Shown: piece after piece, positions 24,268 through 32,572 of the stretch
Layout: every line of letters starts with the position of its first letter
How positions within the stretch are numbered: the stretch's first letter is position 1
NCBI RefSeq assembly: GCF_000158815.1
Contig: NZ_GG657738.1
Coordinates: 5,303,076-5,348,910, forward strand
DNA: 45,835 nucleotides
DNA from: Micromonospora sp. ATCC 39149
Lineage (GTDB): Bacteria > Actinomycetota > Actinomycetes > Mycobacteriales > Micromonosporaceae
Direction of reading: 5' to 3'
Program-made: the position numbers and the translations under genes
Notes under the pieces: generated by a model
Seen by the model: the letters and a program-made list of their open reading frames with translations, nothing else
What the model was told of the DNA's origin: nothing
Database searches by the model: none

Positions 24268-26337
24268 TCAGGCGGGCAGGCTCGCCAGGCCGCGCGGCAG
24301 GAACCGCCGGCCGGTGACCCGCTCGCTGGTGCCGGTCCGGTCCAGGTACGGCGTGACGCCGCCCAGGTGGAACGGCCAGCCGGCGCCGAGGATCAGGCAC
24401 AGGTCGATGTCCTGCACCTCGGCGACGACACCCTCGTCGAGCATCAGCCGGACCTCCTGGGCCAGGGCGTCGAGCGCGTTCTGCCGCAGCTGCTCGGCGG
24501 TCAGCGGCTCGTCGCCCACCACCAGCAGCTTGGCGACGTCGGCGTTGATCTCGTCGTCGACCACGATCGGCTGGCCCGACTCGGCGATCCGCCGCAGGTT
24601 CTCGCTGACGCCGAACCGGTCCGGGAAGGCCCCGTGCAGGGTGCCGCCCACGTGGTACGCCACGGCCGGGCCGACGAGCTGGAGCAGCGCGAGCGGGCGC
24701 ATCGGCAGGCCCAGCGGGTCCAGGGCGCTGTTCGCCACGTCCAGCGGGGTGCCGGCGTCGACGGCGGCGAAGACGGTGCCGAGGAAGCGGGTGAGCAGCC
24801 GGTTCACCACGAACGCCGGGGCGTCCTTCACCAGCACGCTGGACTTCTTGAGCTGCTTGCCGACCGCGAACGCGGTTGCCAGGGTGGCGTCGTCGGTCCG
24901 CTCGCCCCGGACGATCTCCAGCAGCGGCAGCACCGCGACCGGGTTGAAGAAGTGGAAGCCAACCACCCGCTCCGGGTGCTCCAGCTCCTCGGCCATCGCC
25001 GTGACCGACAGACTGGAGGTGTTCGTGGCGAGCACCGCCTCGGGGGAGACGATCTTTTCCAGCTCGGCCCAGACCTGCTTCTTGACGGCCAGGTCCTCGA
25101 ACACGGCCTCGATGACGAAGTCGGCGTCGGCGAAAACACCCTTGTCGACGGAGCCGCTGACCAGGCCGTACAGCTTGGCGGCCGTGCCCTTGTCCATCCG
25201 GCCCCTGCTGACGGCCTTCTCGATCTGGGTGTGCACGTAGCCCACGCCCTTGTCGACCCGGGCCTGATCCAGGTCGGTCATGACGACCGGCACCTGAAGG
25301 CGGCGGGCGAACAGCAGCGCGAGCTGGCTGGCCATCAGGCCGGCGCCGACGATGCCGACCTTGTTCACCGGCCGGGCCAGGCCCTTGTCCGGTGCGCCGG
25401 CCGGCCGCTTGGCCCGCCGCTGCACCAGGTCGAACGCGTACAGCCCGCTGCGCAGTTCCTCGGAGAAGATCAGGTCCGCGAGCGCCTCGTCCTCGGCGGC
25501 GGTACCGGCGGCGAACTCGGCGTCCTTCGCCGTCTCCAGCAGGTCCAGCGCCTTGTACGCGGCGGGGACCGCGCCGTGCAGCCGCGCGTCGAGGGTCTGC
25601 CGGGCGAAGTACAGCACGCCCGCCCACATGTCCTTGTCGACCTCGGGCCGGGTCACGGTGATCTCGCCGCGCACCACGCCCGCGGCCCACAGCAGGGACC
25701 GCTCCAGGAAGTCCGCCGGCTCCAGCAGCACGTCGGCGATGCCCAGCTCGGCGGCCTGCTTCGGCTTGAGCATCTTGTTCTGCATCAGCGGGTTCTGCAG
25801 GATCACCTGGGTGGCGGCCGGGATGCCGATCAGGTGCGGCAGTAGCTGGGTGCCGCCCCAGCCGGGGATCAGGCCGAGGGAGACCTCGGGCAGCGCCAGC
25901 GCCGACGCTCCGCCGGACAGCGTCCGGTAGTGACAGTGCAGGGCCAGCTCCAGGCCGCCGCCCATCGCCGCGCCGTTGACGAAGGCGAAGGTCGGGACCG
26001 TGCTGTCCTTGAGCCGGGCGAAGACCCGGTGGCCGAGCCGACCGATCTCCAGGGCCTGCTCCCGGTCGGCGAGCTGCGGCAGGCTGGTGATGTCGGCGCC
26101 GACGCAGAAGATGTACGGCTTGCCGGTGACCGCGACGAACGCCGGGTCCGCCGCGAGGGCGGCCGTGATCGCCTCGTCCAGGCTGGTCAGGCCGCCCGGG
26201 CCGAAGCTGTTCGGCTTGGTGTGGTCGAAGCCGTTGTCGAGGGTGATCAGGGCGGCCGGGCGGGCCAGCCCCGGCACGTTCACCTGGCGCAGCAGCGCCC
26301 GGGTGACCACCTCGTTCGGTGCGGCGAGCGTGCTCAC
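24268..26337 (-). CDS. fadB: Multifunctional enoyl-CoA hydratase/3-hydroxyacyl-CoA dehydrogenase (FadB-like)
   Basis: 689 residues. The N-terminal crotonase domain has the oxyanion-hole glycine block GGGLELAL with Glu130 and the second catalytic glutamate Glu151 in LPEVSLGLIPG. From ~327 the NAD-binding Rossmann fold begins KVGIVGAGLMASQ, followed by the catalytic VVGFHFFNPV and the two C-terminal 3HCDH helical domains (~510-689). Together these hydrate enoyl-CoA and oxidise the 3-hydroxyacyl-CoA in fatty-acid beta-oxidation. GTG 26337 overlaps the thiolase stop by GTGA, so the two are co-translated and the proteins probably form a trifunctional complex. Confidence 0.95.
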   Translation of the reverse strand: MSTLAAPNEVVTRALLRQVNVPGLARPAALITLDNGFDHTKPNSFGPGGLTSLDEAITAALAADPAFVAVTGKPYIFCVGADITSLPQLADREQALEIGRLGHRVFARLKDSTVPTFAFVNGAAMGGGLELALHCHYRTLSGGASALALPEVSLGLIPGWGGTQLLPHLIGIPAATQVILQNPLMQNKMLKPKQAAELGIADVLLEPADFLERSLLWAAGVVRGEITVTRPEVDKDMWAGVLYFARQTLDARLHGAVPAAYKALDLLETAKDAEFAAGTAAEDEALADLIFSEELRSGLYAFDLVQRRAKRPAGAPDKGLARPVNKVGIVGAGLMASQLALLFARRLQVPVVMTDLDQARVDKGVGYVHTQIEKAVSRGRMDKGTAAKLYGLVSGSVDKGVFADADFVIEAVFEDLAVKKQVWAELEKIVSPEAVLATNTSSLSVTAMAEELEHPERVVGFHFFNPVAVLPLLEIVRGERTDDATLATAFAVGKQLKKSSVLVKDAPAFVVNRLLTRFLGTVFAAVDAGTPLDVANSALDPLGLPMRPLALLQLVGPAVAYHVGGTLHGAFPDRFGVSENLRRIAESGQPIVVDDEINADVAKLLVVGDEPLTAEQLRQNALDALAQEVRLMLDEGVVAEVQDIDLCLILGAGWPFHLGGVTPYLDRTGTSERVTGRRFLPRGLASLPA

Positions 26338-27554
26338 TCGTTGCCCTCCTGTCCAGCCGGAACGGCGGAACCGGTCCAGTGCGGGTTCTCCCAGATCACG
26401 GTGCCGCCCATGCCGATGCCGATGCACATCGCGGTGAGGCCGTAGCGGACCTCGGGGTGCTCGGCGAACTGCCGGGCGAGCTGCGTCATCAGCCGCACGC
26501 CCGAGGAGGCGAGCGGGTGACCGATGGCGATCGCGCCGCCCCACGGGTTGACCCGGGGGTCGTCGTCGGCGATGCCGAAGTGGTCGAGGAAGGCGAGCAC
26601 CTGCACGGCGAACGCCTCGTTCAGCTCGAACAGGCCGATGTCGTCGATGCTCAGACCGGCGATGCGCAGCGCCTTCTCCGTCGACGGGATCGGGCCGACG
26701 CCCATCACCTCCGGCTCGACGCCGACGAAGCCGTACGAGACCAGCCGCATGGCGACCGGGAGGCCCAGCTCGCGGGCGGTGTCCTCGGCGGCGAGCAGGC
26801 TCGCGGTGGCGCCGTCGTTCAGGCCGGCCGCGTTGCCGGCGGTGACCTTGCCGTGCGGGCGGAACGGGGTCTTGAGGGTGGCGAGCTTCTCCAGCGACGT
26901 GTCGCGGGGCGCCTCGTCGGTCGTGGCCAGGCCCCAGCCGCCCTCGTCGTCGCGGATCGCCATCGGCACCAGGTCGCCCTGGAGCTTGCCGTTGGCGTAC
27001 GCCTTCGCGGTCCTCTGCTGCGAGGCGAGCGCGAACGCGTCGGTGCGCTCCTTGGTGATGTGCGGGACCCGGTCGTGCAGGTTCTCCGCGGTGGCGCCCA
27101 TGACCAGGGCGGACGGGTCGACCAGCTTCTCCGCGACGATCCGCGGGTTGGGGTCGACGCCCTCGCCCATCGGGTGACGGCCCATGTGCTCGACGCCGCC
27201 GGCGATCGCGACGTCGTACGCGCCCATGGCGATGCCGCCGGCCACGGTGGTGACGGCGGTCATCGCCCCGGCGCACATCCGGTCGATGGCGAAGCCGGGG
27301 ACGGTCTTCGGCAGGCCGGCCAGCAGGGCGGCGGTGCGGCCGATGGTGAGGCCCTGGTCGCCGATCTGGGTGGTGGCGGCGATGGCGACCTCCTCGACCC
27401 GCTCCGGCGGTAGCTGCGGGTTGCGGCGCAGCAGCTCGCGGATGCAGCGGATCACCAGGTCGTCGGCGCGGGTGTTGGCGTACATGCCACCCGCCTTGCC
27501 GAACGGGGTACGGACGCCGTCGACGAAGACGACATCTCGAACTTCACGGGGCAC
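26334..27554 (-). CDS. fadA: Acetyl-CoA acyltransferase (beta-oxidation thiolase)
   Basis: 406 residues. Thiolases cleave 3-ketoacyl-CoA with CoA to acetyl-CoA and a shortened acyl-CoA. The nucleophile Cys94 sits in DRMCAGAMTAV, and the base/oxyanion residues are His346 in IAIGHPLASSG and Cys377 in AMCIGIGMGG. GTG 27554 follows a strong AAAGGAGG ribosome-binding site. It is the first gene of the fadA-fadB operon. An inverted repeat ~85-110 bp upstream is a likely operator. Direction toward degradation rather than biosynthesis is inferred from the FadB partner. Confidence 0.96.
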   Translation of the reverse strand: MPREVRDVVFVDGVRTPFGKAGGMYANTRADDLVIRCIRELLRRNPQLPPERVEEVAIAATTQIGDQGLTIGRTAALLAGLPKTVPGFAIDRMCAGAMTAVTTVAGGIAMGAYDVAIAGGVEHMGRHPMGEGVDPNPRIVAEKLVDPSALVMGATAENLHDRVPHITKERTDAFALASQQRTAKAYANGKLQGDLVPMAIRDDEGGWGLATTDEAPRDTSLEKLATLKTPFRPHGKVTAGNAAGLNDGATASLLAAEDTARELGLPVAMRLVSYGFVGVEPEVMGVGPIPSTEKALRIAGLSIDDIGLFELNEAFAVQVLAFLDHFGIADDDPRVNPWGGAIAIGHPLASSGVRLMTQLARQFAEHPEVRYGLTAMCIGIGMGGTVIWENPHWTGSAVPAGQEGNE

Positions 27555-27636
27555 TTGAGCCTCCTTTTCGACCCTGACTCGGCCACGTCGCCGACAGGCG
27601 GCACCACGGACCGAACGAGGATCGCGGCACGGGCGT

Positions 27637-27665
27637 GGTTACTCGGATGCTACTCGCCAGTAACC
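27637..27665. promoter_or_regulatory. Inverted repeat upstream of fadA
   Basis: GGTTACT (27637-27643) and AGTAACC (27659-27665) are complementary arms, and the inner TACT-CGCC-AGTA (27651-27662) is itself a dyad. This overlapping arrangement is typical of TetR-type operators for fatty-acid genes, but the regulator is not identified. Confidence 0.45.
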
Positions 27666-27783
27666 AAGCCTGACACCACCCCCTGTGTAACCCACCCCAC
27701 ACCCCCGACCCACGTCGGCCGATCATGCGGCTGACGGCACGGCCGATCCCTCCGACCGCCGCCGACCCCATGATCGACGTGGC

Positions 27784-29112
27784 TCAGGCCCCCGGGGAAG
27801 GGCTCGTCAGGGCGGGGGTCAGGCCGGGAACCAGGAGGGCGAGCTGCCACTCGCGGGCGCCGAAGCCACGCAGCGTCTCGGCGACCGTGGCCTCCGTGAC
27901 CTCCTCCGGCGGGGCCCAGGCGAGCCGGCGGATCGAGTCCGGGGCGATCAGGTTCTCCGGCGGGAGGGCATGCTCACCCGCGACCCGGATTACCACCTCC
28001 CGGCACCGGGCCAGCCGGCCGGCGGCCACCGGATCCCGCTCCGCCCAGCGGTGCGGCGGGGGCGGACCCTCCACCGCCGGCGTGACCGGCAGCGCGTCCT
28101 CGGGCAGTTGCCGGGCGTCGTCCAGCGCCGCCAACCAGGTGCGGGCCAGCCGGCGCACCGACCGACCGCCGAAGCCCGGCAGGGTGAGCAGCGTCTTCTC
28201 GTCCCTCGGGTCCAGCTCGGCGGCGGCCACGATCGCCGAGTCCGGCAGCACCCGGCCCGGCGCGGCATCGCGGCGGGCGGCGATCTGGTCGCGGGCGTAC
28301 CAGAGGGAACGGACCCGGGCCTGGGCGCGGGCCCCCCGCACCCGGTGGATGCCGGAGGTACGCCGCCACGGCTCCGCCCGGACCCGGGGCGGGCGGGCCC
28401 CGCTGTGCACCAGCGCGGCGAACTCCTCCGCCGCCCATGCCGACTTGCCCTGGCGGGCCAGCTCCGCGTCGAGCGCGTCGCGCAGGTCGGTCAGCAGTTC
28501 CACGTCCAGCGCAGCGTACGTGAGCCACGACTCCGGCAGTGGCCGGCTCGACCAGTCCGCCGCCGAGTGGTGCTTCTCCAGGCTGAAGCCGAGTAGCTGC
28601 TCGGTCAGCGCGGCCAGCCCGACCCGCTCAAAACCCGCCAGCCGAGCGGCCAGTTCCGTGTCGAACAGCCGGCGTGGGCGCAGCCCCACCTCGGCCAGGC
28701 ACGGCAGGTCCTGGCTGGCGGCGTGCAGCACCCACTCGGCGTCGGCGATGGCCGAGTCCAGGCTGCTCAGGTCGGGCAGCGGCAGCGGGTCGATCAGCGC
28801 GGTGCCGGCCCCGGCCCGGCGCAGCTGGACGAGGTATGCGCGCTGGCTGTAGCGGTACCCCGAGGCGCGTTCGGCGTCCAGGGCGACCGGGCCGGTGCCG
28901 GCGGCGAACCGGGCCACGACCTCGGCGAGCCCGGCCACGGTCGTCACCGGCTCGGGTGTCCCCTCGCGGGGGGCGGTCAGGGGCACGGGCCCGTCGGCGG
29001 TCGGTTCGGGCCCCGCGTCCACCGGCTCCGGCGCGGCCGACGGCAATTGGTGCGGCTCGTTTCCCGTTCGGCTTTCGGCGGCCCGACGGCGCAGGGGTGG
29101 TTCGTCGGTCAC
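27784..29112 (-). CDS. RNase D-like 3'-5' exonuclease with HRDC domain
   Basis: 442 residues. A disordered acidic/proline-rich tail (~1-55) precedes a DEDDy exonuclease domain: Asp79 and Glu81 in ALDAERASG, Asp135 in HAASQDLPCL, and Tyr199 with Asp203 in YAALDVELL. An HRDC-type helical region follows (~255-335). Such enzymes trim RNA 3' ends with two metal ions. GTG 29112 lies 6 nt after a TAGGGT -10 box. Position between fadA and the heme genes matches a conserved actinomycete neighbourhood as I recall it. Confidence 0.92.
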   Translation of the reverse strand: MTDEPPLRRRAAESRTGNEPHQLPSAAPEPVDAGPEPTADGPVPLTAPREGTPEPVTTVAGLAEVVARFAAGTGPVALDAERASGYRYSQRAYLVQLRRAGAGTALIDPLPLPDLSSLDSAIADAEWVLHAASQDLPCLAEVGLRPRRLFDTELAARLAGFERVGLAALTEQLLGFSLEKHHSAADWSSRPLPESWLTYAALDVELLTDLRDALDAELARQGKSAWAAEEFAALVHSGARPPRVRAEPWRRTSGIHRVRGARAQARVRSLWYARDQIAARRDAAPGRVLPDSAIVAAAELDPRDEKTLLTLPGFGGRSVRRLARTWLAALDDARQLPEDALPVTPAVEGPPPPHRWAERDPVAAGRLARCREVVIRVAGEHALPPENLIAPDSIRRLAWAPPEEVTEATVAETLRGFGAREWQLALLVPGLTPALTSPSPGA

Positions 29113-29118
29113 CTGACA

Positions 29119-29124
29119 ACCCTA
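29119..29124 (-). promoter_or_regulatory. -10 box (TAGGGT) for the RNase D gene
   Basis: On the minus strand TAGGGT ends 6 nt before GTG 29112, a leaderless layout. Confidence 0.5.
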
Positions 29125-29308
29125 GTGCGCGCGGCGATCCGGCGCGCGTAGCCGGGTGCGGTGTGTGTCGGCGTCGGCGACTTGACCCGGCGTGCCAGGG
29201 TCGGACATCGGGCAGACAAAGCGCGTCGACGCGGGTACGTTCCTTCGGGCCGCCGCCCGGGACCGCACCGGTGTCGGGCGGCGGGGCGTCTACGGGGAGG
29301 ACGTGGCG

Positions 29309-30580
29309 ATGACGACGGTTGGGTACGGTCCGACGGGCGCGGGGCAGGGGCCCGACGACGGCTCGGGCGGGGGTTGGCCCGCTCCGGCGCGACCCGCCGA
29401 GTCCCGGGCCGGCGAGCCGTCCACAGGCGACGCGCGGCCCGGCCCGCTGCCGCCCCGGCTCAACCCACCCCGAGGCTCCGCCGTGCCGTACCCGCACGCC
29501 GCGGCCCCCTACCCGCCCGCCGGCCAGCCCACCGAGCCCGGTCGCTGGCCGGGTCACGCCGCTGTGTCGGGTCACGCCGCTGTGCCCAACCAGTGGTCCG
29601 GTTCGGCACCCCCCGGCTGGCCTGCCGCCGGGCAGCAGTCACCGCCCGCCGTGCAGCAGCCGCCGGCCGGGTACGCCGCACCGGCGCCCCCGTCTGCGGT
29701 CTCCGGCCCGGCGTATTCGCACGGCGGGGCGTCCCCCGTCCCCGGGCCAGCCTGGCCCGCGCCCGCCCCGACCGGCGGTTCGACCCCGCCGCCGCCCCGG
29801 GCCCGGGGTCGCGCCCTGACGTTCGTCGCGTTCGGGCTCGCCGTGGTCCTGGCGGTGGTAGCCGGCGTGCAGGCGTACCAGATCAACCGGCTCTCCGGCC
29901 GGCTGGCCGACACCGACCGGCGGCTGGCCACCGCACAGAGCGGCGACGGTGCCCGGCTCGACGGCCTGGACCAACGGACGCAGGCCCTGGAGAAGCAGGC
30001 CGGGGCGCAGTTCAACCCGGAGGCGGTGGCCAGCGCCGTGCTGCCCAGCGTGTTCCGGGTCAAGGCCGGGCAGTTCACCGGCACCGCCTTCGCGGTCGGC
30101 AAACCCGCCAGCGGCGGCGGCACCAACCTGTTCACCAACTTCCACGTGGTGGAGTCGGTCTGGTCCACCGGCGGTCGGGAGGTCTTCCTGGAACGCACCG
30201 ACCAGCGCTACCCGGCCACCATCGTCAAGGTCGACGAGGCCAACGACGTCGCCCAACTGCGCACCACGAGCAGGTTCGCCGGGCTGGTCACGGCGTCCGC
30301 CGCGGTCAAGTCCGGCCAGCAGATCGTCGTCGTCGGTGCCCCGCTCGGCCTACAGGACAGCGTCACCACCGGCGTGGTCAGCGCATTCCGCGAGGCCGGC
30401 CAGGGCTCGGGCCCGGTCATCCAGTTCGACGCGCCGATCAACCCCGGCAACTCCGGGGGCCCCGTGATCAACGCCCAGAAACAGGTGGTCGGCATCGCCA
30501 CCGCCAAGGCCCGCGACGCCGAGGGCATCGGCCTCGCCGTGCCCATCAAGGTCGCCTGCGACGGCTTCCGGATCTGCTGA
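29309..30580 (+). CDS. HtrA/DegP-like membrane-anchored serine protease
   Basis: 423 residues. ATG 29309 follows GGGGAGG with 8 nt spacing. A long Pro/Ala/Gly-rich cytoplasmic region (~1-165) precedes one membrane helix (~169-189) and a short coiled-coil-like stretch (~190-230). The protease domain has His279 in LFTNFHVVES, Asp313 in DEANDVAQL and Ser382 in NPGNSGGPV, the trypsin-type triad in HtrA order. There is no PDZ domain, so it is shorter than typical DegP/HtrA proteins. It likely degrades or processes proteins outside the cytoplasmic membrane. The next gene also has a proline-rich N-terminus. Confidence 0.92.
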   Translation: MTTVGYGPTGAGQGPDDGSGGGWPAPARPAESRAGEPSTGDARPGPLPPRLNPPRGSAVPYPHAAAPYPPAGQPTEPGRWPGHAAVSGHAAVPNQWSGSAPPGWPAAGQQSPPAVQQPPAGYAAPAPPSAVSGPAYSHGGASPVPGPAWPAPAPTGGSTPPPPRARGRALTFVAFGLAVVLAVVAGVQAYQINRLSGRLADTDRRLATAQSGDGARLDGLDQRTQALEKQAGAQFNPEAVASAVLPSVFRVKAGQFTGTAFAVGKPASGGGTNLFTNFHVVESVWSTGGREVFLERTDQRYPATIVKVDEANDVAQLRTTSRFAGLVTASAAVKSGQQIVVVGAPLGLQDSVTTGVVSAFREAGQGSGPVIQFDAPINPGNSGGPVINAQKQVVGIATAKARDAEGIGLAVPIKVACDGFRIC

Positions 30581-30666
30581 ACCTGCCGTCCAGCGCCGCC
30601 CGCCCCGTACCAGCCGGTTCGTCGCGGCCCCCGCCACGGGCCGCCTCACCTGAAGGAAGAAAAGAA

Positions 30667-31644
30667 ATGTCGCAGCCACCGACCGGGTCGGAGGACCAGT
30701 CGCCGTACCCGCCGCCGGGCGGCACCGGCCAGCCCGTTCCCCCGCAGTATGACCCGACCGGCCAGCCGGTGGAGCCCACCCGGCAGTTCACGCCCGGTCA
30801 GTACGGGACGCCGCAGCCGGCGGCGGAGCCGACGCAGCAGTTCACGCCCGGCCAGTAGGGCGCGCCGCAGCCGGTCCAACCGGCCGGCCCCGGGGTGCCG
30901 CAGTCCGCCCCGCCCGCGCCCGCCTACGGCCAGCAGCAGCCACAGTCCGCCCCGCCGTACGCCCCACCGGCTTCCACCCCGCCCGTTTCCGCCCCGCCGG
31001 TCCCCGGCGGGGCCGGGTACCTTCCGTCGGCGCCGGCCTTCGGGCAGCCGATGTCGGTGCCGCCCCTCTCCGGGCCGGCGCCCGGCCAGCCGATGTCCGG
31101 CCCGCCGGGTGCGACGCCGCCCTACGGCCCGCCGGGTGCGACGCCGCCCTACGGCCCGCCGGGTGCGACGCCGCCCTACGGCCCGCCGGGTGCGACGCCG
31201 CCCTACGGCCCGCCGGCGTCGGCCGCCGCCCCGGGCAGGCGCAGCGTGCTGGTTCTGGCCGTGGTGGCTGGGTTGCTCTTCGTCCTCGGCGGCGTGATGA
31301 CCGGCCTCTACCTGACCAAGAGCAGCGAGCTGGACCGCACCGAGAAGCGGCTGACCGGCCAGGTAAGCGAGCGGGACGGCACGATCGCGGCGAACAAGTC
31401 CGAGATCGAGAAACTCAAGGCGGACCTGCAGGGCGTGCGGGACAAGCTCTCCGAGACCGAGCAGGATCTCACCGGCACCCGGAACGACCGGGACGAGCAG
31501 GCCCGGCAGAAGAAGGTCATCGCCACCTGCCTGGACAAGCTCACCAGCGCGCTGACTGCGGCGGCGGCGAACAACAAGGCCGCGTACGACAAGGCCACCC
31601 AGGGCATGGACAAGGTCTGCGACGAGGCCGAGGACTACCTCTGA
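30667..31644 (+). pseudogene. Proline-rich membrane protein interrupted by an in-frame TAG
   Basis: ATG 30667 follows GAAGGAAG and starts MSQPPTGSEDQSPYPPPGG. The frame runs 63 codons, meets TAG at 30856-30858, then continues open to 31644. At the stop, the local repeat unit reads CAG TAC earlier (QYG) but CAG TAG here, so a single C-to-G change made the amber. The downstream part has four 27-nt repeats (31101-31208) coding PPGATPPYG, one membrane helix (near VLVLAVVAGLLFVLGG) and a coiled coil (KSEIEKLKADLQGVRDKL). A GTG at 30895 could restart translation of a 249-residue product with the helix and coiled coil intact. Sequencing error is possible. Confidence 0.75.
31101..31208. repeat. Four tandem 27-nt repeats coding PPGATPPYG
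   Basis: Four identical copies (31101-31127, 31128-31154, 31155-31181, 31182-31208) with a partial fifth. They lie in the proline-rich cytoplasmic part of the amber-containing gene. Confidence 0.9.
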
Positions 31645-31725
31645 CGTGCCCCGGCCCCGCCCGTCGCGCCGGACGGGGCCGGGCCAGGTCCATGGGCGGG
31701 GGTGGCGTGCGGCGGGGCGGGTGGG

Positions 31726-32298
31726 TCAGGCGGCGCCGGCTGGGCGGCGTTCCGGCAGGGCCGTCACTCCGGGCGGGGGTAGGCCCGCCGTCGAGGCGAG
31801 CAGGGTGCACCAGGCCAGCAGGTGCGAGGTCAGGTCCTCGCCGAGCGGCGTCCAGGAGGCCCGGATCTCGATGTCGGCGGCGGCCGGCGGCCCGGCGAGG
31901 TCGCCGAACCGGGTCGACATGGTCTGGGTGACCGTGCCCCCGATGGCGCGATGCGGCGCGCTCTGCGCGTCGAGCGCGTCGGTCAGCCACGTCCAGCCCA
32001 CCCCGGGCAGCAGCGGGTCGGCGGCCAGGTCGACCTCCAGCTCCGCCGTGACATAGGTGACCAGCCGCAGGGTGCCCTGCCACGCCTCGTGCCCGGCGGG
32101 GTCGTGCAGCAGGATCAACCGCCCGGTGGCGACCTCGTCGCCGTCGCGCAGCACCGTCGCGGAAAGCGCGAAGGAGTACGGCGCGAGGCGCTGCGGTGCG
32201 CCGACCTCCTCCAGGAGGATCTCCGATCGGGGCGCGGCCGACCGCAGCCCGGCGACCGCGCGGGCGAAGGTCTCCGGGAGCGCGATCGGGGGGGCCAT
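31726..32298 (-). CDS. DUF3000-family protein
   Basis: 190 residues, without signal peptide or membrane helix. The start MAPPIALPETFARAVAGLRS and the inner block LPYSFAL-like APYSFALSATV with WTWLTDALDA are as in the actinobacterial DUF3000 family; the biochemical function is unknown. I recall this family next to RNase D and hemE genes in other actinomycetes, and the same holds here, divergent from hemE. The ATG at 32298 is preceded 6 nt earlier by a TAGGCT -10 box. A link to heme or RNA metabolism is only guilt by association. Confidence 0.85.
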   Translation of the reverse strand: MAPPIALPETFARAVAGLRSAAPRSEILLEEVGAPQRLAPYSFALSATVLRDGDEVATGRLILLHDPAGHEAWQGTLRLVTYVTAELEVDLAADPLLPGVGWTWLTDALDAQSAPHRAIGGTVTQTMSTRFGDLAGPPAAADIEIRASWTPLGEDLTSHLLAWCTLLASTAGLPPPGVTALPERRPAGAA

Positions 32299-32304
32299 GC
32301 CGGC

Positions 32305-32310
32305 AGCCTA
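32305..32310 (-). promoter_or_regulatory. -10 box (TAGGCT) for the DUF3000 gene
   Basis: On the minus strand, TAGGCT ends 6 nt before ATG 32298 and no ribosome-binding site is present. Confidence 0.45.
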
Positions 32311-32452
32311 TGCCGCCCGCCGCCCGCCCGGCGGAACGGCACGCCGACGGCCTGCGGCGGCACTCCTGCCCGCCCTCCCGCTCCCGCCCCGCTCGCCCGC
32401 CGAGCCCTCGCGCCGCCCTCTCGCCCTGCCCCGCCCAGCCGGACGCGCGAAC

Positions 32453-32513
32453 GCAAGGGGTGAGAGGGGAACCCTTTTCGACCGTATGCGTTAACAGGGG
32501 GCCCTTTCTTGTG
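32453..32513. repeat. Dispersed GGGGCCC-type repeat, copy 3 (divergent DUF3000/hemE region)
   Basis: A degenerate left arm (GCAAGGGGTGAGAGGGGAAC) is followed by TATGCGTTAACAGGGGGCCC and a T-rich end. It matches the core and GCGTTAAC spacer of the other copies. Confidence 0.65.
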
Positions 32514-32559
32514 CGTCACAAAAGGCGGCGGGGGTGGGGGAGGGAGGCGAGGGCCGTGG

Positions 32560-32565
32560 CACGAT
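32560..32565 (+). promoter_or_regulatory. Possible -10 box (CACGAT) for hemE
   Basis: CACGAT ends 7 nt before ATG 32573; the match to TANNNT is imperfect. Confidence 0.3.
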
Positions 32566-32572
32566 AGCCGCG

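Noticed and set aside
31101..31208. Repeats considered as a CRISPR array
   Set aside because: The 27-nt units are strictly head-to-tail with no spacers and encode PPGATPPYG in frame; this is a coding repeat.
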